Assembly: GCA_947462335.1 (NCBI GenBank)
Contig: OX381718.1
Span: forward strand, 42,780,281-42,844,280
Length of the DNA: 64,000 bases
DNA from: Harmothoe impar
Lineage: Eukaryota; Annelida; Polychaeta; Phyllodocida; Polynoidae
Direction of reading: 5' to 3'
In this document: piece by piece, positions 37,114 through 48,285 of the stretch
Layout of the letters: every line of letters begins with the position of its first letter
How positions within the stretch are numbered: the stretch's first letter is position 1
The notes under the pieces: generated by a model
The model's input: only the letters and a program-made list of their open reading frames with translations
What the model was told of the DNA's origin: nothing
The model's database searches: none
Program-made: the position numbers and the translations under genes

Positions 37114-39499
37114 CTGAAACAATGATGTATCTTTTAACATTTGGATAGATATTTAATCAAAATGAACACGGAGTCAATATAACTTCACCCTCTCAGGACT
37201 ACAGAGTGCCTCAATGCACCTTGCCCTTTGCTGTTCAAAGATTAAGATGAACATACTGATCTCTATATAAAAGTGCACTTCCTACAAGGGAAGATGGAAT
37301 TTTAGGATAATTTTGGATTAAAGAAAACACAGCAAGCTCCCAGCTCACCTGTTACCCTAGTGACTGGTAGGACTGAGAGAGTAACAATCAAGACTCCTTC
37401 ATATATGATTGAAATAATGAACATGTTTAGCAAATTCATTTCATTTATGCTTAAACATACTTTGGAATACACTCATTTTATATAACCAACAAATTGCAAT
37501 TAATAGCTCCAAACCCATCTCAGTATACTTACAGAAGCAGACTTGCACATCACAGTGCATCCACCTGAAGAGTCCTGTAGTGTAGCACCATGCACCGACT
37601 CCTTCTGCATCTGGGTTTCTGCAATAGTTACCAGCTGCTTCTAGGGTGTCATCTGGGAAGTCACTGGGGTCTGTGAAAGTGTGCTTATTGGGGTACTGGG
37701 CTGCCCATGCCTGGCAGGCAGACCCGTCTGGTGCTGTGTTAACCTTACCCTGGTACATCAACCCAGCTGTGTCATCAATGCAGTCTGCAAAGGAATGGGG
37801 AAAAAAGAACACATTTCAGAATTAGACCATATTCACATAAATTCTCCTTGTGAATATAAATTGATCCCAAATCGTGATTGAGAATGTTGCAAAACAGCTT
37901 AGCAAGACCAATATGGTGATATGTGTAACCATCATCTTGTGTATAACTTGCACCCAGAGTCTAGGAGAACTATATAACCCCTATCAGAGATTTGAAAATT
38001 GGAAATTTAGTATTGTACTATACTATGAAAAACCCTTGTATTACACCCACATTATACACGAGAATTTATGGAACTTAAAATTTGATTCTACCAAATGCAT
38101 GTTCATACAGGTATTATACTGTAATCTATAACAGTGCGTTATCTGATTATTATAACTGTACAGAATAGCTGTTTATACTGGATCAACTTTCTCAATATCG
38201 ATTGTAAACTAAAATTTAGCAGTCTTCTAGATTCTAGTCAGCTTTCAGTTAAGAATTTACAATTTAAGTATATAATAAAGCAGGGTGTCCAAAAGACAGG
38301 TGCGATCATGGAGAAGGAGACTTTACCCTAGATACTCACTTGCACAGAGCGTTATGTTGCACAGCTCATAGCGTACGTTAGCATCCATTGTGTAACACCA
38401 TGGTGAAGAATACCCATCTGGATTCCTGCAGTAATTACCAGCATCTTTCAGGGCCTCATCAGGGAAATACTTTGCCATTTTAAAAATATGGCCATGGGGG
38501 AAATTGGATGTCCATGCCTGACATGGTTTTCCTGTTTCAGTAACATTCATTGTCCCCATGTAACTTGTGCCAGGGAGGTTGGTGAGGCATTCTGAAAGAA
38601 ATAATCTCTTTATGAAGACATATACTAGTTTACTCCAGCTTTCTGGAATTATGGGCCACCGTGGCCCGTAGTTCAAGAAATATATGGGTCTGGATTTCAC
38701 CTGTGGGCCAGGAAACAAATTTCACTTAATTTTAAGAGAAAATCGTATATATTCCTGATTCACCTAAGGGGGAAACGAGGCCTAATTGCCTCATTTGCTT
38801 ACATCTTTCTCTATCCAGCGACATTTAATATTATGACTAGTTATTAGGTATATTCCCCTTTAATATTTTGAAATTTCTTGCAGGCTGCCTTTGCTCATGG
38901 GAAGGTAATTCTAGAAAAAAGACTACATGCCCGGAACCAAAATTACAGCATATTGGCTCCTGGGTCAGCATTACTGTCTACCCCTGGCTATGGGCACGTT
39001 AGTCATACCACATTTGGGAGCGTTTTCCGCCCCTCCCCCCCCCCTTCGGAGAGTTCAAATGGATCACATTTTTAATGAAAATCTTGTGTATATTTCAAGA
39101 TTCTTTGCTAAATAATATCAGATGAAATAACAGCAAATGTTAAAACACAAAATACCAAATTAATCGCCAAACGCCCTACACCTACCTGCTACTCTGGGTG
39201 GCTGATGCCCACTTATAAGTTGGCCTGGGTAGAAAAAGAACACAAACTATAGCTATTTTTCAAACATCCTAGTCACCATACAGTTGAGAAACATATTTGC
39301 AACAACATCCAATGGACCTAGGACTGAGTCAGAGATCCAATACATTCTTATCAATCTGAGTATCCAATTAAACTAACATAATCTATAAGGACCCTAGCTG
39401 GGTGCTTATTGGTAATCATTGCATCAGGTACTTACATTGCCCTGGTGTACTAACCAGGAGGAATGCCTGTAGAAGGGCTTTGAGATGTTCATAGTTCAT
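36866..39499 (-). CDS. K2: secreted kringle-kringle-PAN protein
   Basis: Five-exon model on the minus strand: 39499-39436 (leader), 39224-39186 (13-residue linker), 38591-38340 (kringle), 37784-37533 (kringle), 37113-36866 (PAN/apple, stop TAA). All introns are phase 1 with GT-AG ends. The exons total 855 bases, giving 284 residues. Each kringle has six Cys and the hallmark blocks KPCQAW/SACQAW, NYCRNPD and the WCYT turn. The PAN domain has the CGHQCVKEAQCVAV core. Phase-1 modules are typical of shuffled extracellular domains; kringles and PAN domains bind proteins or glycans. There is no protease domain, so it is not a plasminogen-like enzyme. It is convergent with sulfatase 2. An alternative leader exon lies at 41039-41102. 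Confidence 0.82.
37533..37784 (-). CDS. K2 exon 4: kringle
   Basis: A 252-base, phase 1-1 exon with acceptor TTGCAG and donor GTAAGT. It carries six cysteines and the blocks GSACQAWAAQYP, AAGNYCRNPD, AWCYTT and VQVCFC. The intact Pro codon at TAPDG is TAA in K3. Confidence 0.9.
38340..38591 (-). CDS. K2 exon 3: kringle
   Basis: A 252-base, phase 1-1 exon with acceptor TTTCAG and donor GTGAGT. Blocks GKPCQAWTSNFP, DAGNYCRNPDG, SPWCYTMD and YELCNITLC are visible. Confidence 0.9.
39186..39224 (-). CDS. K2 exon 2: short linker
   Basis: A 39-base phase 1-1 micro-exon encoding CQLISGHQPPRVA, flanked by a TTTTTCTACCCAG acceptor and a GTAGGT donor. K3 has a matching 33-base exon at 47269-47301. That conservation supports both. 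Confidence 0.8.
39436..39499 (-). CDS. K2 exon 1: signal peptide
   Basis: A 64-base first exon encoding a 21-residue leader with the hydrophobic core LLQAFLLV, followed by GTAAGT. Four copies of this exon type exist in the window (also 29841, 41039 and 48222), all exactly 64 bases and phase 1. Confidence 0.85.
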
Positions 39500-40735
39500 G
39501 GTGTAGTAGATAACAGTGCGTACTCACAGTATCAGGCCCACAACGCACTGACAGTTCTGACAACTGTGCCACAAAATGGAAAGGAGGAAATGGCAGGTAT
39601 GCAGAGCAGGTAACAAAATCGAATAGGCAACCCTTGAGTGAGGACACCATACTAGTTGGTTCTGAGGTGAAAGAAATCTTGGTTTCCTGGTCACCTGACC
39701 CACCTCAGCCAAAAAGAGCTAAGTTCACTCCTTCAACTCCTTCAACTCCTTCAACGTTGAACTTCTTTCATATTTCTAGATTATTTATATTTGACAATAT
39801 CATTGAGGTTCCAAGTGTAAAAGGAAACCAAAACCTGCCATACAACCTTAGCTGTAAAACAGGGCCAACTGTAGCCGTCCTCCAAAGTTTTGGAGATGTG
39901 AGATTATTTTGTATAAGATTTTTTTTGGGGGGGATGAATTTATAGGAAATTGATATATCTTTATAGTTTATTTGGAAGCCACAACCTCACGATCTGGGAG
40001 TCATAATTCAAATCATATCTACTTCCTACACTAAGATATTATTCTTTAAATAAATCAATGAATCCAACCTACCTACCCTAGTTTCAAGACCATGTTTCCA
40101 AAAATACACATTTATCATTTGGCCTTTTGTGAAGAGATTGAGACTCCAGGGGACTCTTCAAATACTAAAAGGGATGCATAATTCATGGTGACACAGCAAA
40201 CTGCACCATGCACCTGACACTGATATTGATCAGGTAGATATACCAGGGTAGTTGCTTGAATTATCAACCGATAGGATAATTCCTTGGCCTTCACTGTAGA
40301 ATTCTTAGAGGGCATTATGTAACAGTCTGTTCCCATTGTGATAGCTGTACTTATCTCTTCAGTACCAGGTAAAGCTGTGGACGCCCGCATAAGGCTTCCA
40401 GCTACTCCAGTATAGACAAGTCTATACATTGTTCTTCCCAAGTTGGACCTGGGTCACATTACTCAAGGCTGTAGTACACTCTGCTAAGTGGAGCTTTGCA
40501 TTTTATTACATGTGAAAACAGTCTTAGATAGCTTTGATTTAGTGATATCACAGCCCATGGAAAACAGCTACACTTTATTTCATCAAGAGCATGGAATGCA
40601 GTGATTCCAGTTCTCTTGAATTCACCATGTAATATATAGACAAAGGCCCACCGCTAGAATGACCACCTGGCGTTGGCCTTCACCTTTATTTCATGTCATT
40701 TTCAATTTAAACTGCAATCAATTAACAAAAAAAAT
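39500..40735. repeat. kringle-gene 5' flank block, copy 2
   Basis: Likely promoter and 5' region of K2, duplicated at 29905-31075. A possible non-coding exon donor (GGCTGAG followed by GTGGGT, minus strand, about 39700) is conserved as CTGAG-GTGAGT in K3 (about 49090). An interspersed ~60-bp piece at about 40495-40560 recurs near 31110 and 56935. Confidence 0.5.
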
Positions 40736-41038
40736 TGCTGATTGAAGTCAATCAATGTAGATGGTAAAACTAATGTACCAATACAATGTACCGCACAAAT
40801 AAATGGTAGATTTACGGACACCAGATATCAAAATATTATATCTGACATAGAGGTGACTAAAACCCATGACTGCTGAAAGCTTAAAAAGGATATAAACAAT
40901 TGCTGTATTTGGGAAGAATAGGTAGATAGTTTTCCCTCATCAGGCATCTAGTTTAACGCCAGATGTCTTGATGGTGTTGACTAACTCAACAAGCAGACTG
41001 ACTTTAAACATAATTATCTCAAACATGGATTTACTTAC

Positions 41039-41102
41039 ATTGTCCAGGTGTAAGTACCAAGAGCAATATCTGTAGGAACAATTTCAGGTTTTCAAATGCC
41101 AT
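41039..41102 (-). CDS. additional signal-peptide exon (alternative K2 start or orphan)
   Basis: On the minus strand, ATG starts a 64-base exon encoding MAFENLKLFLQILLLVLTPGQ less its final residue, with an intact GTAAGT donor in phase 1. It is closer to the K3 leader (48222-48285) than to the K2 leader. No own linker or kringle exons lie between it and K2. It could therefore splice to the K2 linker as a mutually exclusive first exon, or be a leftover of a lost third-unit gene. Confidence 0.65.
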
Positions 41103-42043
41103 CTTGTTGTAGAGGTGGCAGCAAGCATATGACAACCAGAAATCCTGTTAGGATACAGACAGACCTACATTTTTTATCAAAGAGAGGTGCATAATGTGTC
41201 TATTTGCATTGGGCTACATTATGAACTGTGTATCAATTGTAAGAAGCGTGCAGAAAACCATTCATGTCTGTAATTTCCCTCGTGGTCTTACCATGTGTAA
41301 TACTTGAAAATAACTCTAAATTATTTGAGAGTAATAAAATAATAGGTACATATGTGATGAAGATTCCACTTTAAAGGTAGAATGATATGCGATTTGAATT
41401 TTTTCTTGCTTTTATTCACATATTTTTTTAGGACATTGGTTACCATGGAAATAAAGACTTTACAATTATCATTCACCCGCTGCAACCAGTATCAAGGACA
41501 AGTTACTCTGTCAGATACGCTCAAATACATAATCATTGTATAGGCTATTTACATTGAACATCTGAATTAGCCATCGAAATATGAAAAATATAGTTGCCTT
41601 CACAGGAATTTGCCAAATACAAAACTGATTACCTTGATAATCCTGACCATTCAAACACATGTAAACACAAAACATACATGGCAGGTACGGAAGTTCAAAC
41701 CAATACAATGTAGACTGACATTGAAAACCAAATAGAGAGTGGTTAATGTGTCAAATCTAACACATTCCATAATATAGGAATCCTTTCATTATATATATAT
41801 ATCCATTTCAATTAGTGAGGCCAACTTTTCTATTTTATTTCTTGGTTCTAAAGCGACCACTTTGATGCCATGTTCGGAATGTGGACCACATAGATAGGTC
41901 TAATAATAGTAATACGTAAATTTACCATGCTGTGTGTAAACCAAGATGTGTGAGCTTAGCTGATCTATGTCTTTAACATCCATTGATTCATGCTTGTTTG
42001 CCAAAGAACATGAGAGGAAAATGGTTGTTATTGATCTATTTAA

Positions 42044-42702
42044 GTGATAAATCGATCAATGCAGACTGCTGTGTTAGTCTACACAACCATGATCAGGGCC
42101 ACCATGGAATACTGTAGCTTCACTTATGGTGGCGGCCCAGTCTGGGCTATACATAAGTTACAAACTCTTCAAAATGATGCCCTGAGGATCTGTGAGAAGA
42201 TTCGAGATCCCCGCGGTGTCAACATCGATCAACTTCACACTCGCAACGGTGTACCGATGCTGAAAATTGCCAGACGCAAGCAACTACTGAGCTATCTCCA
42301 CAAGGCCTCCAATGATGTGGACAACATAGTGGTGCCTACGAGAGCTCTACGGGCCAATGCCAAAGTGAAACTGAAATGCATGAGATCCCGGAGTGATGTC
42401 TACGACAAGAGCCCGCTGCTACGCGGAATGGAGGACTGGAACAGACTGCCCCCTGAGACTCAGAAACTGAAAGACAGTCGGAAATTCCGTAGTGCCCTAT
42501 AGTGCTGTAGTTGCACCAAATGCTGAAACTCTTATAATCCCCATGATAAAGAACTTGTGAATAATTCTAGACATAACATGAACTCTTTTCTATCCGATCC
42601 TTCGTTTGCAGGAGGTGACTTGGCTGCTAAATGAAAAACTCAATGTATTATGTGCAGATTTTTCAGCCAATAAATATAATTCAATTCAATTCAATTCAAG
42701 GA
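42044..42702 (+). pseudogene. LINE 3' fragment with ATTCA tail
   Basis: An open frame of 152 codons (42044-42502) is the C-terminal end of a non-LTR reverse transcriptase. It has the post-RT pattern (YTTMIRATMEYCS, LQTLQNDALRIC, MEDWNRLPPETQ) also seen, diverged, in the 3.3-4.5 kb relic. About 200 bases of 3' UTR follow, ending in (ATTCA)n at about 42678-42699, typical of CR1/L2-like elements. It is severely 5'-truncated and lacks the catalytic domain. Confidence 0.85.
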
Positions 42703-42966
42703 CTTTTATCAGATGCTCAAAGTTAGCCATGCACATGAGGTAGATATTACTATTTCACCACATTCTTCACCATGTGCCATGAATAACAACATTGTAGGGG
42801 GGGCGGGGCGGAATTGCTACTCACCCTGGTGCCAAACTCATGCATAGTTGGGTTCAGTTCAGGAGTCGAATGAATATGGAGTGGTGAGATTCCAATGCAG
42901 TGGTGCCATCCATGGCAGTTTGGGGAACTAGTTACTGTAGGCTTCAATGGGGCACTGTGCTAAATA

Positions 42967-43173
42967 CTGTAAACGTATTTTATTTCGCGCTGTACATATT
43001 TCCACGAATTTCGCAGATTTTAGAATCCGCGAAAATGTGTACAGAGCAAAAATCCATCCACTCTAGCAATATTACTGTAATGTTTCACAATCAGCAAATT
43101 TAAATCCCAGCAAAATTGTACTTTAAAGCAAATCCGCGAAAATTAATACCAGCAAAAATATGTACATTTACAG
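42967..43173. mobile_element. MITE with CTGTAAA ends
   Basis: A 207-bp element whose ends CTGTAAACGTATTTTATTTC and CAAAAATATGTACATTTACAG (less first base) are inverted repeats. The interior has multiple GCGAAAAT/ATTTCGC-type inverted motifs. It is non-coding. Confidence 0.65.
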
Positions 43174-44044
43174 AAGAGACAATCTAAAATATGTTATTCA
43201 AGCACATGCATTGATGTTCCCTTAATGCTCCATATATGTTAGTTTATACAGGGCATATCATTCTATTCATTTCCTTTTTTAGATTCAGATGAGCTACCCT
43301 TCAAAAGTCTCAGTAACTGTCTAATCTTAGGCTTCATGGACAGCACAGTGTCAGGTCAACTAGTATGGATTTCTCGTTTCTCAAACAATTCATGCCTCTA
43401 ATATGTAGAAGGCATAGAGGGGGAAGTCTTTTTGATATGGATGTATCATTGGTTAGTTGTTGCATGTGGTAGTAGTAGTATTAGAGTTTTTTTGCATTTC
43501 CCCAGACATGCTGAGTTGGAGAGACAGCAGATTAATGTTGTAGTTCCCCTGTTCCCCTTGCAGTTGGAACCCCCCTAAAGAGCTAGAATAGGTTTAGTTC
43601 TGGTTGTTGATCAGTGGGAAATAACATATCATGTTTTGCTTCACTTTAAGATATAGATACGACATTGAAGCAGAAAGTTAGCTTCAGATGATTTTATTTT
43701 GTTAATACAAATGTGCTGGTACAGGTCTTCTTTAACAACAATCAGCTTTTATTTATACAGTCAAACCTATGTTACCATTTCTGATGACACAGATAATTAA
43801 ATCATCTCTTAACCTAATAGATCATGTCAATGAGTCATTGATAATACATAAATCTGGTACAATGCCGGTTCCCTTATGCTTTTTGGACCATATTATAATG
43901 AGCTTGCTGGCTCTCTGATTGGTTAGCTCATGTCATATGGTACTGAATACAAAAAAAAGCAGAACACGGCCCATGCTACTAACAAAATGTTTAAGGGTAG
44001 GACCAAAACAAATTGGGTAGTTCAGGTTACTTTTTTATTAAGCC
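43174..44044. other. intergenic / K3 downstream, no gene seen
   Basis: AT-rich sequence between the MITE and the K3 stop. Nothing recognisable was found on either strand. Confidence 0.45.
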
Positions 44045-44292
44045 TTAATGAAACCCAGTAGGGCACACTTCAAATTCCACAGATATAGGAGCAAGTATTT
44101 GCTGATCATTTAACATCCACAGGAAGCATGTTTTACTTGTACTGTAAGTAACAGCCACACACTGTGCCTCCTTCACACATTGGTGACCACAGTGAATGAG
44201 ACTCGGGGAGGGGCCGGCAGAGTCTAGGCTATACGTAAGGTTCCCTCCAGCTAAAGTCAAGCCCATCTTACAGAATGGCAGGTCTTCTTCAG
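44045..44292 (-). pseudogene. K3 last exon: PAN/apple domain and stop
   Basis: A 248-base exon, identical in length to the K2 PAN exon, with the same Cys pattern (LIHCGHQC, KTCFLWML) and a TAA at 44045-44047. The domain itself is intact; it is classed as pseudogene because of upstream lesions. Confidence 0.8.
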
Positions 44293-44481
44293 CTGAAACA
44301 GTCAATGTGGTATTTTAATAATTAAATAGAAATCAAAATTGGAACAACATTTAATGTGAATCAGATGTTGTTATTTAGTTCATGTAAAGTAGAATTTGTG
44401 TAAAAGTACAAAAAAATCTCCATCTCAAATATTGCACCCGGAAAAAGGGTTTGTCTAAGGTGTGTTTCAAGTTGCACTTAC

Positions 44482-44733
44482 AGAAGCAGACTTGTACATT
44501 ACAATACAGCCATCTGAAGCCTCCTGTAGTGTAGCACCAAGGGCTGATCTCATCCCCATCTGGATTCCTACAGTAGTTACCTGCAGCCTGTAAGGTGTTA
44601 TCGGGGAACTCACTGGGGTCTGTGTATTTATGCTTATTGGGGTACTGGGCTGCCCATGCCTGGCAGGCAGACCCGTCTTATGCTGTTTTGACCTGACCCT
44701 GGTATGTCAACCCCGCTGTGTCCTCAATGCAGT
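44482..44733 (-). pseudogene. K3 kringle exon with in-frame stop
   Basis: A 252-base phase 1-1 kringle exon with good splice ends and all motif blocks (GSACQAWAAQYP, AGNYCRNPDG, SPWCYT). Codon 19 or so of the exon is TAA (44678-44680), replacing CCA of K2. Confidence 0.88.
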
Positions 44734-45254
44734 CTGCAGTGGGATAGGCAACTAATTATAAGACAGAGGTTTCAGCAAAGACATGAGCATTTTACTCGAG
44801 AGAACTTAGAACTGAAAGTGTTATACCCCTGACATAGACAGATAAATCAATGACTAATTCAGCATGTATAATATTATATTCTTTAATATGAAGGCCCTGG
44901 TAATCCGCTCACTTATTATACAGTACATGTTAGATATCAGTGAGCATTAAAAGAACTCAATACATGTATCTTTTTGAGTTTATATCACCATCGCACCATT
45001 AATGCAACTACTTGAGCAATCACATATGTGTCATACATTGAAAATCCTGATCAAAGACATTGGCAATAGAAGCTAGACTTCAAGAAAAGGGAGCAATATG
45101 TGCAGCTCTTTACAGATAAATCCCTGAATTCCGGACAGCAGCTATTTTCAGAGAGGGCAAGTCAGGGTGATTGATTAATTTTAACCACGCCATAAGTTGT
45201 GGATCCAGAAATAGGGCCTGTCCAGAATACGGATACTTTACCCTCTAAACTCAC

Positions 45255-45708
45255 GTTCACATAGTGCAATGCTGCACATATCATACTCTCGTTCCCAAAT
45301 CCTTCCGAAGAAAGGCTCTGGTAACAGCCAAATGACCTTGAACTTTGGATTTTGCTGGGTCTGGGCAACCCCTGCTGGTAGGCTGGAACCAGCGAACAGG
45401 AACAGGAAATGGAACCAGAATGTATTATGGTAGTTTTAGGTAGATTTACCATCAGCCTTTCTGGTTCCATTTCCTGTTCCTGTTTGCTGGTTCCAGCCTA
45501 CCAGCAGGGGTTGCCCAGACCCAGCAAAATCCCAACATTTGGCAGTTACCAGAGCCTTCCTTCGAAAGGATTTGGGAACGAGAGTACACATCTCAAAGCA
45601 TACTTCAGGATCCATCGTATAACACCATGGTGAGGCATACCCATCCGGATTCCTGCAGAAATTACCGGCATCTTCCAGGGTCTCATCTGGGTAATACTCG
45701 GCCATCTT
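45255..45708 (-). pseudogene. K3 kringle exon broken by a deletion and a palindrome
   Basis: The 5' remnant (45708-45587) resumes mid-kringle at KMAEYYPDE and continues through NFCRNPDGY and SPWCYTMD to CFEMC. The 3' remnant (45283-45255) carries DMCSIALCE and a GTGAGT donor. Between them is the inverted repeat 45284-45586. Upstream, only about 18 bases separate the remnant from the donor of the preceding kringle, so the intron, acceptor and first half of the kringle are gone. Confidence 0.85.
45284..45586. mobile_element. 303-bp palindromic insertion inside a kringle exon
   Basis: The left arm (45284-45420) and right arm (45459-45586) are near-perfect inverted copies around a 38-base loop. 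The arms share TGGGTCTGGGCAACCCCTGC and ACAGGAACAGGAAATGG; the left arm has about 10 extra bases. The outer ends read TACTCTCGTTCCCAAATCC and its complement. It lies exactly between the two halves of the disrupted kringle, which supports insertion of a foldback-type element or another palindrome-forming event. Confidence 0.88.
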
Positions 45709-45726
45709 AATAAAATAGATACTCAC

Positions 45727-45978
45727 TTGCACAGAACGTTATGTTGCACATCTCATAGCGTACGTTAGCATCCATTGTGTAACACCAAGGTGAAGAACCC
45801 GCATCTGGATTCCTGCAGAAGTTACCAGCATCTTCCAGGGTCTCATCTGGGTGATATTTGGCCATTTTGAAAAAATTGTAATGAGGGGAATCAGACGTCC
45901 ATGCTTGACATGGTTTTCCTGATTTAGTAACATTCATCGTCCCCCTGTAACTTGTGCCCGGAATATTGGTAAGGCATT
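45727..45978 (-). pseudogene. K3 first kringle exon (intact sequence)
   Basis: A 252-base phase 1-1 exon with acceptor CAG and donor GTGAGT. Blocks GKPCQAWTSDSP, DAGNFCRNPDAG, SPWCYTMD and YEMCNITFC are present. The coding sequence is undamaged. It is the orthologous position of the K2 exon at 38340-38591. Confidence 0.85.
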
Positions 45979-46019
45979 CTGCAAAAAGAAAACTGTGTTT
46001 CAGGTTTCCCAGTCGATTC

Positions 46020-47268
46020 TAGAAGTTTAACCCATTCTTGAAAAAGATCTCCTTTCAGACCATTTTTGGGTTATTTTAGATACTGTTTAACGGTCCATGA
46101 TGCTGCCAATTGCAAAACCATTTCTGTGTACTTTCCAGGCCTAAGCATGAATATTTATGGGTTTTTTGTCCATTAGACCTACCTACACCTTAGATTTTCG
46201 GATCATGTAAACTGAAACACACCTATTGTTTTAGCCTTAGGCTTTAATCATAAAATAGCTCTTTGATGTTTTTGTCCCTTCCTCAAGGGGGTCCTTTTAC
46301 CCCCCCCCCCCCCCCCCACCTCCTCACACACCAACCATCCCCCACCCTTTTGTTAGATAATAACCATTCCTTAATTAACCAATAATGAATGGCTAATTTG
46401 TACGATTATTCGATTCAAATGTCTTTATTTACCTCCCACCGACCCTGCTCTCTGGTTGGTGGAGCTGAGCTGGGAGCATTCATTATTTCAAATTGACTAA
46501 ACCTCAGTGTTAACGTATACGAGTGTACTCACGACGGGAAAACCGCTTGGGTTAGGGCAGCCATATTTACAGATGGTAATAAATACACATTGGTCTACCA
46601 TATGACCAGTTGAGAACAAATTCTGAGGTGGTCAGCCGGGAGCTACTGGTTGATCTGATGTGGACTCACCCATATGTAAAAAATTGGCCCTAGAATTATT
46701 TTAAAGAATAGATAAGTAAAGTCCAACTTCTACCATTATGATAAAGAAAAATTATAAAAAAAATATTGAATTTCAATGAAATTATACCAAAAAATGTCTT
46801 TTCTTCTGTAACTCGCTAAATAATGGCCCTACAGGGCTGAAACTTTGCATACAGACTCCTTGTTCCATCCCCTGCTCATACCAGCGCCTCAACGGCGTGG
46901 TACGTAGAGCGTTCGACTTGAACTCTTAGGGTACCAAGTTCAAATCACCATGAAACCTCGGATTTTATGGGTGACAAAATTTCGGAATTACTCAGGACCA
47001 CCGGAAACGGGATGATATCCCCCGGAAATGTGCTGATATCCACCGGAAGAGTGCCAATATCACTAGATATCAGCACAGGGATATCACCTAAAAAGCACGA
47101 TGAGTGGCCCAATCGTATAATAAGTGTAGATAGCCGAGAGATTTAGAAATTTGACTTGGAAAACATGGCCTACAGGAAGGTGAGCTACCACCGTTTGATG
47201 AAAAACATGTGGGTAAATTCGTCAAACCAAATAAAACTACTAATAAACCCCTCACCCCCTACACCTAC
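46020..47268. other. K3 intron with poly-C and a tRNA-like SINE candidate
   Basis: It contains a poly-C run (about 46299-46318). At 46880-46951 a tRNA-like stretch has an A-box-like TGGTACGTAGAGCG and a B-box-like AAGTTCAAATCACC with spacing near that of a tRNA. Non-tRNA sequence with repeated GGAAA/GATATC phrases follows. The cloverleaf is poor, so a degenerate tRNA-derived SINE is more likely than a tRNA gene. Confidence 0.4.
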
Positions 47269-47301
47269 CTCTTACTGACCGGTGTCCATTGGAAGCTTGG
47301 C
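47269..47301 (-). pseudogene. K3 linker exon
   Basis: A 33-base phase 1-1 micro-exon encoding CQASNGHRSVR between a TTTCCCCCAG acceptor and a GTAGGT donor. It corresponds to the K2 39-base linker. Confidence 0.75.
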
Positions 47302-48221
47302 CTGGGGGAAAGAACACAAACAATAATTGTTCAAATACAATCAAAAAAAATGTTTGCGGAAAGCCACTCCTCTTCAATGTAGTGAACTTGATGTATGCTG
47401 CCCTCAGTACTTGATGCCATGGGAGTGAGAAATTTCCACCAATAGACTGGGGGCTGATTCCCAGGGCTATCACCCAAGTGTGTGTATCACTCTGTAACCT
47501 TACAGACACATACAGAAAATGCTGATTTCCATGGCAACTTGTAATGGTACATTGAAATAGCTAAAGGCATTAGTGTGGCTGTTTGACTCAAGGGGGTATA
47601 CCTGTTTCACAGCTGAGACCATCTGTGGACCATAATGATGGACATGGCACCATTTCAAAACCTGTTGGAAGGTGTTCCAGGGTTAGAGCATGTCAACCAA
47701 CAAGATCCTTTTTCCCATTCACTCTATGGACATTATATAAAAATGGTTTGACCACTGAAGTAGCAGCCTATGTTCCCAGTCTTTACTGAAATTAGGTCCT
47801 ATGGTGAGCTTTCTGTGTATTGTGGAGTAAAAGTTGTCATGGAAACCAGCATTTTTCTCTATGTGTCTGTAGGGTTACAAAGTGATGCATACTCTTATCT
47901 GATAGCCATGGGATTCCCCTTTCATTTGATACATGTTATGCCTGTTTTGTTGGGGGTGCTACGAATTTCAAATCCAGAGTTGTGGACAAAATAAAGATAC
48001 CCAGTCAAAACCTCTCAGTCACTAGTAAGTTGAGCAAAGTATTTGTAATAAAATAATATTTTTGATCTAATGGATATAGGGTGAAGTCACAGATTCGATA
48101 CTTTCTTACTAATTTGAGTATCAGACTCACTAACATATCTCCGAATAGTACTTTGCTGCAACTGGAAACTGTAAAACTCAGTAAAAAAAGATAAATGTTT
48201 TAAATAAATGGATTTACTTAC

Positions 48222-48285
48222 ATTGCCCAGGTGTATAGAACAGGAGGAATATATGTAGAAAGAGCTTTAGATGGCCATTTGACAT
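48222..48285 (-). pseudogene. K3 signal-peptide exon
   Basis: A 64-base ATG exon with a hydrophobic leader (LKLFLHIFLLF) ending TPGQ, then GTAAGT. It is intact itself; upstream sequence to about 49.5 kb matches the 5' flanks of K1 and K2. Confidence 0.8.

Larger units (their letters stand above)
31816..40735. repeat. segmental duplication unit B (sulfatase plus intact kringle gene)
   Basis: Second copy of the duplicated segment, with sulfatase 2 convergent with K2. Relative to unit A it has about 900 bp of extra sequence at about 32915-33890 upstream of the sulfatase, and it lacks the minisatellite block. A short match to the unit start (around TCAATCAATGTAGATGG) recurs at about 40775, where a third unit seems to begin. 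Confidence 0.8.
44045..48285 (-). pseudogene. K3: degenerate kringle-PAN gene
   Basis: Same architecture as K2 on the minus strand: leader 48285-48222, linker 47301-47269, kringle 45978-45727, broken kringle 45708-45255, kringle 44733-44482, PAN 44292-44045. The leader, linker, first kringle and PAN exons keep correct phase-1 splice ends. Two lesions argue against a full product. The middle kringle has lost its 5' half, intron and acceptor and is interrupted by a 303-bp palindrome. The last kringle has an in-frame TAA (44678-44680) where K2 has a Pro codon. Skipping both exons would keep the reading phase, so a leader-linker-kringle-PAN product is conceivable but unproven. Confidence 0.82.

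Noticed and set aside
36866..39499. Plasminogen or HGF orthologue
   Set aside because: Kringle and PAN domains are present but the order is kringle-kringle-PAN with a stop directly after PAN and no serine protease domain.
46880..46951. tRNA gene
   Set aside because: A- and B-box-like motifs exist but stems do not pair properly; a tRNA-derived SINE remnant fits better.
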